Notes: a model not told the origin generated them from the letters alone. Numbered from the stretch's first letter, positions 1 to 7,654 are shown. The stretch is 15,291 nucleotides of DNA from Oscillospiraceae bacterium (GCA_017627975.1 JAGAFT010000098.1:1-15291); one strand, 5' to 3'. Translations and numbers: made by a program.

Positions 1-1004
1 ATCAGCGCCGTAATCACCGCCGAGACTCCCATGGCGGTCAGCGTCCCCTGTCTTGCCCCCTGCAGCACCCGATCCATCTTTCCCGCGCCGATGTTCTGGC
101 CGGCAAAGGTCGTCATCGCAGTGCCCAGTGAAAACGCCGGCAGCATGACGAAGCCGTCAATGCGCATGACGATGACGTTGGCGGCGATGAACTGCTCTCC
201 GAAGCTGTTCGTCAGCGACTGGACAATGATCATCGACATGGAGAAGATCGCCTGGGTCACCCCCGAGGGCAGGCCCAGCCGCACAAGCGAGCTGACAAAA
301 CGCTTCTCCGGCCGGAGGTATTCTTTTTTCAGCTGGAAAAGGTCCGTCATCCGCACAATCTTCCGCAGTGCGAGGACGGCCGAGATGACCTGCGCAATCA
401 CGGTCGCCCAGGCCACGCCGGGAACCCCCATGCCGAACTTTGCCACAAATACATAATCCAGCACGATGTTCACGCCGGTTGCCACCAGCAGATAGACCAG
501 CGCGGAAGCCGAGTCGCCGAGGCCGCGCATGACACCGCTCATGATGTTATAATATCCGCCGCCCGCGATGCCCAGGAAGATGATCGTCAGGTACGACTGG
601 CACCAGCCGATGACGCTCTCCGGCGTGTTCAGCAGGCGAAGCACCGGTCCGGCCAAAAGCGGCCCGACAATCATGATGAACAGCGACGCGACCCCCGTCA
701 GCGTAATGCAGCAGCCGATGGTCTTGCCCAGGTCTTCCTTCATGCCGGCGCCAAAATACTGGGAAACCATGATGCTCGCGCCCACGGAGATGCCCATGAA
801 CAGCACCAGCATCAGGTTCAGCAGCGGCCCCGCGCTGCCAACCGCCGCCAGGGCGTTGTCGCCGACAAAGCGTCCGACGATGATGCTGTCTACCGTATTA
901 TACAGCTGCTGGGCAATGTTCCCCAGCAGCATCGGGATCGCAAAGCGGACGATCTGGGTAACCGGATGGCCCACCCGCATATCCACGGTCTGAAACAGGT
1001 TCAT
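1..1004 (-). CDS. MATE family multidrug/Na+ efflux transporter, 3' end outside the window
   Basis: The reading frame is open from the ATG at 1004 to the window edge, giving about 334 residues; complete MATE proteins are usually near 450, so roughly the last quarter is missing. The N-terminus reads MNLFQTVDMRVGHPVTQIVR and runs into the typical MATE opening helix with IPMLLGNIAQQLYNTVDSII, then VGRFVGDNALAAVG and GISVGASIMVSQYFGAGM, all characteristic of the MATE/NorM/DinF group. Alternating hydrophobic segments follow throughout. By family these are inner-membrane antiporters that export drugs or metabolites using a Na+ or H+ gradient; the substrate cannot be told from sequence. A weak AGAAGAG ribosome binding site precedes the ATG, and the gene has its own plausible promoter, so it is probably transcribed apart from ylmH upstream. 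Confidence 0.92.
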   Translation of the reverse strand, partial: MNLFQTVDMRVGHPVTQIVRFAIPMLLGNIAQQLYNTVDSIIVGRFVGDNALAAVGSAGPLLNLMLVLFMGISVGASIMVSQYFGAGMKEDLGKTIGCCITLTGVASLFIMIVGPLLAGPVLRLLNTPESVIGWCQSYLTIIFLGIAGGGYYNIMSGVMRGLGDSASALVYLLVATGVNIVLDYVFVAKFGMGVPGVAWATVIAQVISAVLALRKIVRMTDLFQLKKEYLRPEKRFVSSLVRLGLPSGVTQAIFSMSMIIVQSLTNSFGEQFIAANVIVMRIDGFVMLPAFSLGTAMTTFAGQNIGAGKMDRVLQGARQGTLTAMGVSAVITAL

Positions 1005-1039
1005 AAATCAGTCTCTTCTCTATGTTGTGTAGTTGTATG

Positions 1040-1068
1040 ATGATAACAGCAAGCGGCCTCTCCGTCAA
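1040..1068 (-). promoter_or_regulatory. Candidate sigma-A promoter for the MATE gene
   Basis: On the minus strand a TTGACG -35 box (1068-1063) and a TATCAT -10 box (1045-1040) are separated by exactly 17 bases, with a TG dinucleotide giving an extended -10. Each hexamer matches the consensus at five of six positions. It lies 36 bases upstream of the MATE start codon, in the 127-base gap after ylmH. Confidence 0.6.
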
Positions 1069-1131
1069 GCCCCTCGTTGTCTGGTTTTCTTTGTTTCTTC
1101 CTCCCGGTCCGGTTTTGAAGGCCCGGCAGCT

Positions 1132-1884
1132 TCAGAGCAGAATCTCCGCTTCGACAAACTGCCTCCCTTTCCGGGAATTGCCCCCCAGGCCGCTGACCGT
1201 TCCTTTTCCTTTGCCGCGCAGCGAGATCACGTCCCCCTCCCCCACCGGAGCGTCCGTTTTCATACAGACGCTGTAGTTGAGGCTCACGTTTCCCTCGCTG
1301 ATCTGTTTGGCGCAGGCGGTCCGGGAGAGGTTGAACATCCCCGCCGCCACCGCGTCCAGGCGCATGCTCATCACCGAAAAGCTTTTCTTTTTGGTTTCCC
1401 GTTTCGGAACCTTCACCTCATCCAACGGTATTTCCTCCGCTTTTACGCTGACTCTTCCGATCCGGTCCACCGTCAGCAGATGCCCGCAGATCCCCGGCAG
1501 GCAGAACACCGTGGTCTCGGCCCCGTCGATCAGGATATCCCCGAGCCGGTCTCTTACAATGCCAGAGGCCAGAAGGGCCCCGAGATAATCCCGATGCCCC
1601 GGTTCGCCGAAAAACGCCTTGAAGTGCACAGCCCGGATCAGCCCGGCTCCCCACTCCTTCGGCTCTTCCTCCGCATCCTCTTCCGTAAGGAACACCGCGA
1701 TGCTCCGCTCGCTGCCTTCATAGCCGCCGTAGAAGCACATTCTTGTTCCCCGGTCCGGGTGTATTTTCTCCCGCAGCAGCATCTGTTCCGCCGGGGTCAG
1801 GAAGGCGGTGGCGGCCGGTTTTCCGCTCCGCTCGCTCCGTCGGCAGAGCTCCTCGGCCCGCTTCAGCAGTTCGTTTTCTTCCAT
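1132..1884 (-). CDS. ylmH: YlmH-like S4-domain RNA-binding protein
   Basis: This 250-residue protein has the YlmH family layout. An N-terminal alpha/beta region carries the signature GHRDYLGALLASGIVRDRLG (96-115) followed by DI, and a C-terminal S4 RNA-binding domain spans about 173-233 (SMRLDAVAAGMFNLSR, then the GNVSLNY turn and VGEGDVISLRGKGKG). YlmH proteins bind the large ribosomal subunit and, in Bacillus subtilis, have been linked to rescue of stalled ribosomes (RqcP2). The ATG at 1884 is chosen because GGGAGGA lies 6 bases upstream. In most Firmicutes ylmH sits in the ylmD-H/divIVA cluster next to cell-division genes; here it stands alone between a PAP2 gene and a MATE gene. No usual partner is visible nearby. 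Confidence 0.88.
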   Translation of the reverse strand: MEENELLKRAEELCRRSERSGKPAATAFLTPAEQMLLREKIHPDRGTRMCFYGGYEGSERSIAVFLTEEDAEEEPKEWGAGLIRAVHFKAFFGEPGHRDYLGALLASGIVRDRLGDILIDGAETTVFCLPGICGHLLTVDRIGRVSVKAEEIPLDEVKVPKRETKKKSFSVMSMRLDAVAAGMFNLSRTACAKQISEGNVSLNYSVCMKTDAPVGEGDVISLRGKGKGTVSGLGGNSRKGRQFVEAEILL

Positions 1885-1918
1885 GGTGTGTCCTCCCTTG
1901 TCTTCCGGAAATCAAACG

Positions 1919-1953
1919 CCGGATGAAACGGACCCTTCATCCGTTTCATCCGG
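1919..1953 (-). terminator. Perfect 14-bp hairpin between the PAP2 gene and ylmH, possible terminator
   Basis: CCGGATGAAACGGA (1919-1932) is perfectly complementary to TCCGTTTCATCCGG (1940-1953), with a 7-base loop. It starts 10 bases after the PAP2 stop codon on the minus strand and is followed by CGTTTGATTT, a poor T-tract. It could be a weak terminator for the acyltransferase-PAP2 pair or an RNA-stabilising element. No convincing separate ylmH promoter is seen between it and the ylmH start, so partial read-through into ylmH is likely. Confidence 0.55.
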
Positions 1954-1963
1954 TGAGTACAAT

Positions 1964-2671
1964 TCATACGGTCTGTTTGCTGACCTGCCCGTTTTTGAGG
2001 CGCGGCAGCCAGTAGTCTTTGCCATAGGTGATGATCTCCGCCACCAGGCACATCGGCAGCGCCCAGAACACGTCCAGCGCCGAATGCTGCTTGACGAAGC
2101 ATACCGCCAGGCAGACCATAAATGCGAACACGCCGATGCCGATCTTCCACCCCAGCGGAAGACTGCGGTCCTTCAGCGCCACAGAGACAATCCCCAGGGA
2201 GTAGCCCACATGCAGGGACGGGCATACCCCGGTGCTGGTGTCGAAGGAGTAGATAAACGCCATCAGGGCCGTGAGCACGTTTTCCCGCTCGAAGACCTCC
2301 GGCCGCAGATCCTGGCGGCTGGGATAGAGCACATAACAGGTCATGGCGATCACCTGGGTACAGATGATAAAGATCTGAAGCTTTCTGAAATTCTCAACAT
2401 CATAGAAGAAGGTATAAGCCAGGGCCCCAAAGACGAAGGCGTACCAGCCCACATAGAAGATCAGGAAGAATTCATTGAACGGGATCATGTCGTCCAGCGC
2501 ACAGTGGATCGGGTGACAGGCCTCCCGCGGGATCAGGTTTTCCGTGATAAAATACATGATGAAGTAAAAGATCCAGCCGCCCAGCAGCTTTACATGCGAG
2601 AAGCGCGGCTCGTTCAGCCTTCGCAGGGAGAAGCCACTGTAATCAACCGGTTTTTTCTTCAGCTTGTTCAT
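1964..2671 (-). CDS. PAP2-superfamily membrane phosphatase/transferase (Aur1/Ipt1-like group)
   Basis: This 235-residue, strongly hydrophobic protein has about five or six membrane segments. Two PAP2 active-site motifs are visible: CPSLHVG (150-156, His154), corresponding to the PSGH motif, and KQHSALD (194-200, His196 and Asp200), corresponding to the end of SRxxxxxHxxxD. The first arginine-lysine motif is degenerate (PSRQDLRPE, 117-125). SLH in place of SGH is typical of the inositolphosphotransferase-like branch, so it may act as a lipid phosphatase or a phospho-headgroup transferase. The ATG at 2671 lies inside the upstream acyltransferase gene (29-base overlap), with GAGG about 10 bases before it, which implies translational coupling. 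Its partner could make phosphatidate-type lipids that this enzyme dephosphorylates; that link is an inference. Confidence 0.82.
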   Translation of the reverse strand: MNKLKKKPVDYSGFSLRRLNEPRFSHVKLLGGWIFYFIMYFITENLIPREACHPIHCALDDMIPFNEFFLIFYVGWYAFVFGALAYTFFYDVENFRKLQIFIICTQVIAMTCYVLYPSRQDLRPEVFERENVLTALMAFIYSFDTSTGVCPSLHVGYSLGIVSVALKDRSLPLGWKIGIGVFAFMVCLAVCFVKQHSALDVFWALPMCLVAEIITYGKDYWLPRLKNGQVSKQTV

Positions 2672-3443
2672 GATGATATACCTCGAGAGGAATGTTTTTC
2701 CCGTAATGTCGGGAAGAGATGTTCGGATACGGGATCACCGTATGCTCCGGCAGCGACACCGCCATCTCCGTGATGGCGTCCATCAGTTCGCCGCAGATCC
2801 GCTTGCGCTCGGTCTTGATGTCCGCGTCCGCACGGAAGCGAATCGGTTTCCCATAATACGCTTTTTTCAGCTTCGGTGCAAGATACATTGGGACGAAATT
2901 TAGTTCAGTTCCGGTCTTTTTGTAGTAAAAACGGGCAAGATCGATGAACTTGTCCTGGAAGCCATGCACGATGTTGTTGTGCTCGTCGTAGCATTCCGGG
3001 AAAATCACCATGCTGTAGCCTTCCTTCAGCTTCTCGATCGATTCCCGATAGGTTGAGATCAGGCGTGTATCGTGATAGACCGCGATGGTATGGGCATTGT
3101 TGAACACACACAGCGCCAGCGGCGTGATCAGATGGCTCAGAATCCGGAAGAACCATCGGGTTCCTTTCGGTTTCCCGGACCAGAAGTCCCGATAGGCATA
3201 CGCCGCAACCTCTTCCCGCTTCATCATCTCTCCCGCGCACCAGACATAGTGCTTGACCGGGGTGTAGAGTTCGCCCATGATCGGGCCGTACATGTGACTG
3301 TGGTTTCCGACGATCACGCAGGGTTCGTCGGGCAGATTCTCTGTTTCCTCCAGCTGATACTTCGGCGAGAAGAGCCATACCAGCCATCGGATCACCCGGA
3401 ATACCCATGATGTTTTTTTATCGTTCAACAGTTTCAGATCCAT
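2643..3443 (-). CDS. PlsC-like (LPLAT) acyltransferase
   Basis: The frame extends to a TTG at 3476, but the ATG at 3443 is preferred because AAGGA lies 8 bases upstream. That gives 266 residues. An N-terminal hydrophobic segment (about 12-26) anchors the protein. Acyltransferase motif I reads NHSHMYG (47-53), where the family NHxxxxD has Gly in place of Asp; motif III reads VIFPECYDE (146-154), with Cys where Gly is usual after FPE. The family transfers acyl chains to lysophosphatidate or related acceptors at the membrane. The two substitutions suggest a divergent subfamily, so the acceptor is uncertain. The 3' end overlaps the PAP2 gene. A promoter with a perfect TATAAT box lies just upstream. 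Confidence 0.78.
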   Translation of the reverse strand: MDLKLLNDKKTSWVFRVIRWLVWLFSPKYQLEETENLPDEPCVIVGNHSHMYGPIMGELYTPVKHYVWCAGEMMKREEVAAYAYRDFWSGKPKGTRWFFRILSHLITPLALCVFNNAHTIAVYHDTRLISTYRESIEKLKEGYSMVIFPECYDEHNNIVHGFQDKFIDLARFYYKKTGTELNFVPMYLAPKLKKAYYGKPIRFRADADIKTERKRICGELMDAITEMAVSLPEHTVIPYPNISSRHYGKNIPLEVYHHEQAEEKTG

Positions 3444-3466
3444 TTTTTCATCCTTCGTTCGCCCGT

Positions 3467-3496
3467 AAAGAAACAACCTGCGGCCGAAACCGCAGG
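3467..3496 (-). terminator. Rho-independent terminator of the amino-sugar operon
   Basis: Read on the minus strand, CCTGCGG (3496-3490) and its complement CCGCAGG (3483-3477) enclose a 6-base loop and are followed by TTGTTTCTTT. It lies 66 bases after the nagA stop codon and before the acyltransferase gene, the expected place to end the operon. Confidence 0.7.
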
Positions 3497-3500
3497 CTGT

Positions 3501-3506
3501 ATTATA
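3501..3506 (-). promoter_or_regulatory. -10 box of a candidate promoter for the acyltransferase-PAP2 pair
   Basis: On the minus strand a perfect TATAAT lies at 3506-3501. The -35 region is poor (a TTTCCG-like hexamer 16 bases upstream), so the promoter may be weak or need a helper. The predicted transcription start, near 3494, falls inside the nagA terminator hairpin. Confidence 0.45.
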
Positions 3507-3562
3507 TCCCCGAATTCTAAACCGGAAATCAACAAACTGTTAACTTCGCTTTATCGTCCCTG

Positions 3563-4689
3563 TCAGCAGCACTTTTCTCCGCGCAGCCAGACCTCTTTCC
3601 GGTTCAGCTCCGCATCGCAGATAACGAAGTCCGCCTGTTTTCCGACCGCGATGGAGCCGACACGGTCTGCGCAGCCCAGCTGCATGGCCGGATGGATCGT
3701 CGCCGACCGGATGGCCTCGTCCCGCGGAATACCGAAGCGCACCGCGTTCTGCATGCACTGATACAGCGTCGCCGCCGAGCCTGCGATGGTCCCGTCCTCC
3801 AGACGGGCAATCCCGTCCTTCAGGAAGACATCCTGCCCGCCGAGTGTATACTGGCCGTCCGGCATGCCGCAGCAGCGCAGCGCGTCCGAGATCAGGCAGA
3901 TCCGCTCCGGGAAGAGGCAAAACGCCATCCGGACCGCACTGGGATGGACATGCTGGCCGTCGCAGATCAGCTCGGCACAGACCTGCTCACATTCCGAGGC
4001 CGCCCCGATGACGCCGGGTTTGCGGTGATGAATCCCCGGCATGGCGTTATAGAGATGGGTCAGATGGGTCGCGCCTGCCGCGTAGACCGCTCTGGCCTCT
4101 TCATAGCTTGCGTCCGTATGTGCCACCGATACCGTGCAGAGCTTCGAGGCTTTTTCGGTGAACTCCACCGCGCCGGGAAGCTCCGGCGCCAGGTCGGCGA
4201 TCCGGATCAGCCCGTCGGAGATTTCATACAGATGCCGGAAGGCCTCCCAGTCGGGATTCCGGAGATAGGCGCCGTTCTGGGCGCCCTTTTCTTCTCGGAA
4301 AAGAAGGGGCCCTCCATGTTGATACCAAGCAGCGCCGCACAGCCCTCCGGCTGCTCGTCCCGCAGACGCTTCGCCGTGAGATACGCGGTCTCCAGCACCT
4401 CGTAGGGCAGTGTCATTGACGCCGGCGCGAAGCCGGTCACGCCGTTCTCCGCCAGATACCGTGCCATTTTTTTCAGGCCTTCATAGTCTCCGTCCGAGAA
4501 GTCCGCCCCGGAGTTTCCGTGGGTGTGAATGTCGATCAGGCCGGGGATCACATACTGTCCCTGCAGATCGATGCCGTCCTCCGGTCCCTCTCCCTTTCGG
4601 ATTTCATGGAAAACGCCGTTCTCAACTGCAAATCCGGCACGGACAAAGCCCTCGTCCGCCAGAAATACCATTGCGTTCTTAAATCTCAT
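3563..4689 (-). pseudogene. nagA: N-acetylglucosamine-6-phosphate deacetylase, interrupted by a one-base frameshift
   Basis: NagA converts GlcNAc-6-phosphate to glucosamine-6-phosphate and acetate. The 5' part (ATG at 4689, AAGGAG upstream) encodes the metal site GLIDIHTHG (His55, His57) and NMEGPFFSEKK with Glu126. After the AAAA run at 4290-4287 the frame runs into 26 unrelated residues and stops at 4207. The other frame continues at once with GAQNGAYLRNPDWEAF and later VSVAHTDASYEEA, THLTHLYNAM and ISDALRCCG, which supply the remaining metal histidines and the catalytic aspartate. Adding one base gives a typical full length of about 375 residues with all key residues. The break may be a sequencing error, a recent mutation or a recoding site. 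The gene lies 71 bases after nanA and is the last of its operon. The 3' frame lacks its own start with a convincing ribosome binding site. Confidence 0.9.
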
Positions 4690-4707
4690 TCTGGATTCTC
4701 CTTACAG

Positions 4708-4738
4708 CAGAAATGGCCTGATCATCAGGCCATTTCTG
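4708..4738. other. Near-perfect 15-bp palindrome between nanA and nagA
   Basis: CAGAAATGGCCTGAT (4708-4722) is the exact complement of 4724-4738, leaving a one-base centre, so a folded RNA would open to about 13 base pairs. On the plus strand it is followed by TTTTT (4741-4745), the shape of a terminator, but no plus-strand gene precedes it. On the coding (minus) strand there is no T-tract after it and the nagA ribosome binding site follows within about 10 bases. It may stabilise or process the nanA-nagA message, or stop antisense transcription. Confidence 0.6.
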
Positions 4739-4760
4739 AATTTTTCCGATCCTGCACCCG

Positions 4761-5672
4761 TCAGCAGTATTTTGCAATCAGTTCCGTAATCTGCTTCGCG
4801 GTCTCCTTCGCGATGGGGAGATCACTCTCCTGCAGCGGGTAAAGCGGGGCGCGCACGCCGCCGGCATCCGGTCCGCCCATCTCGCGGATGATGGCCTTGA
4901 TCATGGCATACATGTTGCCCTGACCGGAGCACATCTTATAAATCATCTGGCAGCAGGCGTCCTGAATTTCTCTCGCCTCGGCGATTTTTCCCGCCTGGGT
5001 CAGTTCATAGATCTTCAGGTACAGCTCCGGCATGGCTGCATAGGTCCCGCCGATGCCGCCGACGGCGCCGGCCGCCAGACCGGAAAGCAGCTGCTCATCC
5101 GGGCCGTTGAAGACAATGGCCCCTTCGTCGCGCCACATCTCGATATCCTGAACGGGCATGGAGGAGTTCTTCACGCCGATAACCCGCGGATTCTCCAGCA
5201 TGGTGCGAAGAAGGCTGCTCGAGAGCGCCACGCCTGCCAGCTGGGGGATGTTGTAGATGATGAAGTCGGTGTTCGGCGCCGCGGACGAAATGTCGTTCCA
5301 GTACTTTGCCATCGCCCGATCCGGCAGATGGAAGTAGATCGGCGGAATCGCCGCAATCGCGTCGACGCCGAGGCTTTCGGCGTGCGCTGCCAGCTCCATG
5401 CTGTCGGCCGTATTGTTGCAGGCCACATGCGCGATGACGACAATGCGCCCTTTGGCGGCCGCCATGACGTTTTCAAGCACAAGCTTCCGCTCCGCTACGG
5501 ACTGGTAGATGCACTCGCCGGACGAACCGCCCACATACAGGCCCTGCACGCCCTTGCCGATCAGATACTCAGTCAGCGCGCGTGTCGCTTCGGCCGATAC
5601 GGCCCCCGCTTCATCATAGCAGGCATAGAACGCCGGGAAAATGCCCTGATACTTGTTCAGATTCTCTCTCAT
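4761..5672 (-). CDS. nanA: N-acetylneuraminate lyase (DapA/NanA family aldolase)
   Basis: The 303-residue product has the length and fold signature of the pyruvate-dependent class I aldolases. Visible are YVGGSSGE (46-53) for pyruvate carboxylate binding, Tyr140 in FIIYNIP, the Schiff-base Lys168 in IGVKNSS, and GPDEQL (190-195). The Asp-Glu pair after Gly is a feature of sialic acid lyases rather than dihydrodipicolinate synthases. The expected reaction is N-acetylneuraminate to ManNAc plus pyruvate, in the cytoplasm. The ATG at 5672 is chosen over upstream in-frame codons because of GGAGAAAG about 8 bases upstream and because family homology begins there (KYQGIFPAFYACYDEAG). It follows two sugar permeases and precedes nagA, which supports a sialic acid role over the related KDG or DHDPS activities. 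Confidence 0.88.
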   Translation of the reverse strand: MRENLNKYQGIFPAFYACYDEAGAVSAEATRALTEYLIGKGVQGLYVGGSSGECIYQSVAERKLVLENVMAAAKGRIVVIAHVACNNTADSMELAAHAESLGVDAIAAIPPIYFHLPDRAMAKYWNDISSAAPNTDFIIYNIPQLAGVALSSSLLRTMLENPRVIGVKNSSMPVQDIEMWRDEGAIVFNGPDEQLLSGLAAGAVGGIGGTYAAMPELYLKIYELTQAGKIAEAREIQDACCQMIYKMCSGQGNMYAMIKAIIREMGGPDAGGVRAPLYPLQESDLPIAKETAKQITELIAKYC

Positions 5673-5704
5673 TCGATTCTTTCTCCGTTTTCTGCAGATT
5701 AGCC

Positions 5705-5765
5705 CCCGGCAGAGTCTGCCGGGATGTCCGGGGCTGTGTTTCTCCCCGCCTGTGGCGGGGAGAAA
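5705..5765. other. Two adjacent intercistronic hairpins between the second permease gene and nanA
   Basis: The stronger hairpin pairs TTTCTCCCCGCC (5739-5750) with GGCGGGGAGAAA (5754-5765), a perfect 12-bp stem. The second pairs CCCGGCAG (5705-5712) with CTGCCGGG (5716-5723). No T-tract follows either on the coding strand. They occupy most of the 114-base gap between permease and nanA and probably act as RNA-stability or processing elements. Confidence 0.6.
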
Positions 5766-5786
5766 GATTGTTCTCAAGTCTGTGCT

Positions 5787-6674
5787 TCAGCCTTTGACAG
5801 CCCCCATCGTGATTCCCTTGGTAAAGTACTTCTGGAAGATCAGGAAGACAATGATGATCGGGACCGCCGCGAGGGCTGCGCCTGCCATGATCAGACCGTA
5901 GTCGGTGGAGTTTTCCGCCTGCATGGTTGCGATACCGAGGGAAATGGTGAGGTTTGAACTGCTGGTCAGCATAATCAACTGCATGAAGTAGTCGTTCCAG
6001 CTGTTGATAAACGTGAAGATGGCCAGCGCTCCGATGCCCGGCTTGATCATCGGAACGACGATGCTGGTGAAGGTCATGAACTCGCTGGCGCCGTCAATGC
6101 GCGCCGCTTCCAGCATTTCTCCGGGGATACTCTCCGAAAACTGCTTCATCAGGAATACGCCGAAGGGCCAGCCGACCGTCGGGAAAATCACCGCCCAGAT
6201 GTTGTCATACAGCCCGAGCGCACTCATCTCCCGGATCAGCGGGATCAGGATAACCTGCTTCGGCAGCGCCATGGCCGCCACAATGAGGCTGAAGATCAGA
6301 TATCTGCCGATAAAGCGCTTCTTCGCCAGGGCATAGCCCGCCATGGCCGCCGTGATGCAGGTCAGGATCATCGCCATAACGGCCATGAACACCGTGTTTA
6401 CCATCCAGCGGATGGCCGCCGGAACGGTCGGTCCCACCATGGATCCGAACTGGAACAGGGGGGCGCTCCGCTTGGAGAAGAGCACCTGGAAGTTGCGAAG
6501 CGTAAACTCACTCGGCCACCACTGCGGCTTGGGAGAGTTGATGGCGGCAGGGGGCTTCAGCGCGCCGGTGATAATCCAGTACAGCGGGAAGATGAAGAGA
6601 AACGCGAGGATAATCAGGACCACGACCGAGAAGATCTTGTAGCCCATGCTTCTGCCATTGTCTTTGCTCGTCAT
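5787..6674 (-). CDS. Sugar ABC transporter permease, MalG-type
   Basis: This 295-residue inner-membrane protein has about six transmembrane segments. The ATPase-contacting EAA loop, EAARIDGASEFMTFTSIVVP (189-208), is followed by MIKPG. The C-terminus IFQKYFTKGITMGAVKG is typical of the MalG/UgpE branch of carbohydrate-uptake family 1 permeases. It forms the translocation pore with the permease encoded just upstream. The ATG at 6674 is preceded by GAGGTGACGG; only 11 bases separate it from the previous stop codon. Substrate is inferred from the nanA-nagA genes downstream, most likely a sialic acid or a related N-acylated amino sugar. No ATP-binding subunit is encoded nearby; members of this family in Firmicutes often use a shared MsmX-type ATPase encoded elsewhere. 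Confidence 0.9.
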   Translation of the reverse strand: MTSKDNGRSMGYKIFSVVVLIILAFLFIFPLYWIITGALKPPAAINSPKPQWWPSEFTLRNFQVLFSKRSAPLFQFGSMVGPTVPAAIRWMVNTVFMAVMAMILTCITAAMAGYALAKKRFIGRYLIFSLIVAAMALPKQVILIPLIREMSALGLYDNIWAVIFPTVGWPFGVFLMKQFSESIPGEMLEAARIDGASEFMTFTSIVVPMIKPGIGALAIFTFINSWNDYFMQLIMLTSSSNLTISLGIATMQAENSTDYGLIMAGAALAAVPIIIVFLIFQKYFTKGITMGAVKG

Positions 6675-6685
6675 TTTCCGTCACC

Positions 6686-7582
6686 TCAGCTTTCTTTTGC
6701 CAGGCGGAACTGCAGCGCCGACAGCAGGGCGATAAAGATGGCCAGAACCACGCCCATCGCGTTGCCGTACCCGAAGCGGTACAGTTTGAACGCCGTATAG
6801 TAGATGTAGTACATGACGGTCTCTGTCGCGTAGTTCGGTCCGCCGCTGGTCAGCAGCTGGATCAGCGCAAAGCACTGGAAGGAGTTGATGGTCGTAATCA
6901 CCAGAATATACAGCGTGGTCGGCATGATCTGCGGCCATTTGATCCGCCAGAAGACCTGCAGATTCGTCGCGCCGTCCACTTCCGCCGCCTCTACCAGCGT
7001 CGAATCCACGTTGGAGAGCGCCGACACATAGAGGACGATGGGCTGGCCGACGGAGGTCGTCAGCAGGATGATAATGATGCAGCCCAGCGCGTACTTCGGG
7101 TCACCGAGCCAGTTGATGTTCTTGGAGATGACGCCGGCGCCCTTCAGAAGATAGTTGAAGATGCCGTAGTAGTTGTTATACATCCACTTCCATACCACCG
7201 TAACCGCGACGGATCCGGTGACCACCGGGAGGTAGAAGACCACCCGGTAGAAGCTGAGCGCGAACTCTTTCATCTGATAGATGGCGGATGCAACCCACAG
7301 CGAGAAAATGCAGACAACAGGGACGCTGACCAGCACGATGATAAAGGTGTTTCTCAATGCTTTCAGGAAGACCCTGTCCTGCCAGAGTTCTTTGTAGTTT
7401 GCAAACCCGATGAACACGTCGGGCGTATTGGCATTCATATTCGCGTCGAAGAAGCTTGTGATGACGCACATCACCATCGGCACAACGACGAAGCCAACAA
7501 AGAAGACCAGGCTGGGCAGCAGAAACAGATAACCGGAGATGGTCTCTCTGCGCCGCAGTGCCGGGCTCATGGTTTGTGTCAT
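6686..7582 (-). CDS. Sugar ABC transporter permease, MalF/UgpA-type
   Basis: The 298-residue product carries the usual N-terminal helix (SGYLFLLPSLVFFVGFVVVP, 16-35), an NYKELWQD periplasmic-side region, about six membrane segments and an EAA loop beginning EAAEVDGATNLQVFWRIKWP (198-217). This is the partner of the MalG-type permease that follows. The ATG at 7582 is chosen over a GTG three codons upstream because GAGGTG lies 6 bases before it. The gene is 141 bases after the binding-protein gene, and the gap holds a very stable hairpin, so the permeases may be made at lower levels than the binding protein, as is common for such operons. Confidence 0.9.
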   Translation of the reverse strand: MTQTMSPALRRRETISGYLFLLPSLVFFVGFVVVPMVMCVITSFFDANMNANTPDVFIGFANYKELWQDRVFLKALRNTFIIVLVSVPVVCIFSLWVASAIYQMKEFALSFYRVVFYLPVVTGSVAVTVVWKWMYNNYYGIFNYLLKGAGVISKNINWLGDPKYALGCIIIILLTTSVGQPIVLYVSALSNVDSTLVEAAEVDGATNLQVFWRIKWPQIMPTTLYILVITTINSFQCFALIQLLTSGGPNYATETVMYYIYYTAFKLYRFGYGNAMGVVLAIFIALLSALQFRLAKES

Positions 7583-7654
7583 TCTCTGCACCTCACATGA
7601 ATCATGATGTATGAAGCCGCCAAAGGCCGCTCATACCTGTGATATCGGAGAACA

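Noticed and set aside
31..993. Two plus-strand open frames of 141 codons
   Set aside because: Both mirror the MATE gene on the minus strand, whose translation is clearly conserved.
3692..4405. A 237-codon plus-strand frame across the nagA break
   Set aside because: It is antisense to both halves of nagA, has no family resemblance, and does not account for the frameshift.
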